DNA from: an uncultured Alphaproteobacteria bacterium
GTDB lineage: Bacteria; Pseudomonadota; Alphaproteobacteria; Bin95
Reading direction: 5' to 3'
Assembly (NCBI GenBank): GCA_913060845.1
Contig: CAJXVF010000183.1
Coordinates: forward strand, 1 to 5,828
Length of the DNA: 5,828 nt
The position numbers were made by a program, and so were the translations under genes. The notes under the pieces were generated by a model. The model was not told the origin of the DNA and searched no databases. It worked only from the letters and a program-made list of their open reading frames with translations. This document shows positions 5,783 to 5,828 of this stretch, piece by piece. Within the stretch, counting starts at the first letter, position 1; each line of letters begins with the position of its first letter.

Positions 5783-5828
5783 CTGTCTCTTATACACATC
5801 TCCGAGCCCACGAGACCTCTCTACATCT
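5783..5828 (+). other. Illumina Nextera adapter read-through (non-genomic)
   Basis: CTGTCTCTTATACACATCT (5783-5801) is the 19-bp Tn5 mosaic end. CCGAGCCCACGAGAC (5802-5816) is the Nextera transposase read-2 adapter, CTCTCTAC (5817-5824) matches the i7 index I remember as N707, and ATCT (5825-5828) begins the flow-cell primer. Order and spacing are exactly those of the sequencing library, so this is untrimmed adapter and not a biological transposon. Genomic sequence ends at about 5782. Confidence 0.97.

Noticed and set aside
5783..5801. Tn5 mosaic end suggesting a real Tn5-type transposon
   Set aside because: It is followed immediately by Nextera adapter, index and primer bases, with no transposase or resistance gene; it is library adapter.
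1..5828. CRISPR arrays, tRNA or rRNA genes, IS elements
   Set aside because: No spaced direct repeats, no cloverleaf-like or rRNA sequence and no transposase reading frame were seen on either strand.

Overview
The window looks like a contig-end piece of a moderately GC-rich proteobacterium. An alphaproteobacterium is my best guess, from the style of the RND permease C-terminus and of the 2-hydroxyacid dehydrogenases; there is no rRNA or other marker to confirm it. Genes are tightly packed with good Shine-Dalgarno sites.

Left part (1-1267): two broken genes meet head to head near position 700. On the minus strand is only the C-terminal fifth of an RND-type efflux permease. On the plus strand is a TauD/TfdA-type Fe(II)/2-oxoglutarate dioxygenase that has lost its N-terminus. 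Its recognisable homology starts well upstream of the first usable ATG, and an in-frame TAG lies just after its HxD iron-binding motif. Both genes lose their 5' ends at the same place, so this is either a deletion/rearrangement scar or an assembly chimera.

Centre (1304-5578): an intact TauD/TfdA-type dioxygenase on the minus strand is divergent from a three-gene plus-strand operon. The operon encodes a D-2-hydroxyacid dehydrogenase (GTG start), a class III (CaiB/BaiF) CoA-transferase, and a second, different D-2-hydroxyacid dehydrogenase. The 181-bp divergent intergenic region holds a plausible sigma-70 promoter for the dioxygenase and a perfect 13-bp palindrome next to it, so the two arms may share a regulator. 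A reasonable inference is a small catabolic module: oxidative cleavage of a substrate by the dioxygenase, 2-keto/2-hydroxy acid interconversion by two dehydrogenases with apparently opposite NAD/NADP preference, and CoA activation of a carboxylic acid. The substrate cannot be read from the sequence.

Right end (5579-5828): a lower-GC intergenic stretch with a 6+4+6 inverted repeat and perhaps the beginning of another ORF. From 5783 onward the sequence is not genomic: it is a perfect Tn5 mosaic end plus Illumina Nextera i7 adapter and index. This read-through contamination lowers trust in the contig end and, indirectly, in the junction near 700.
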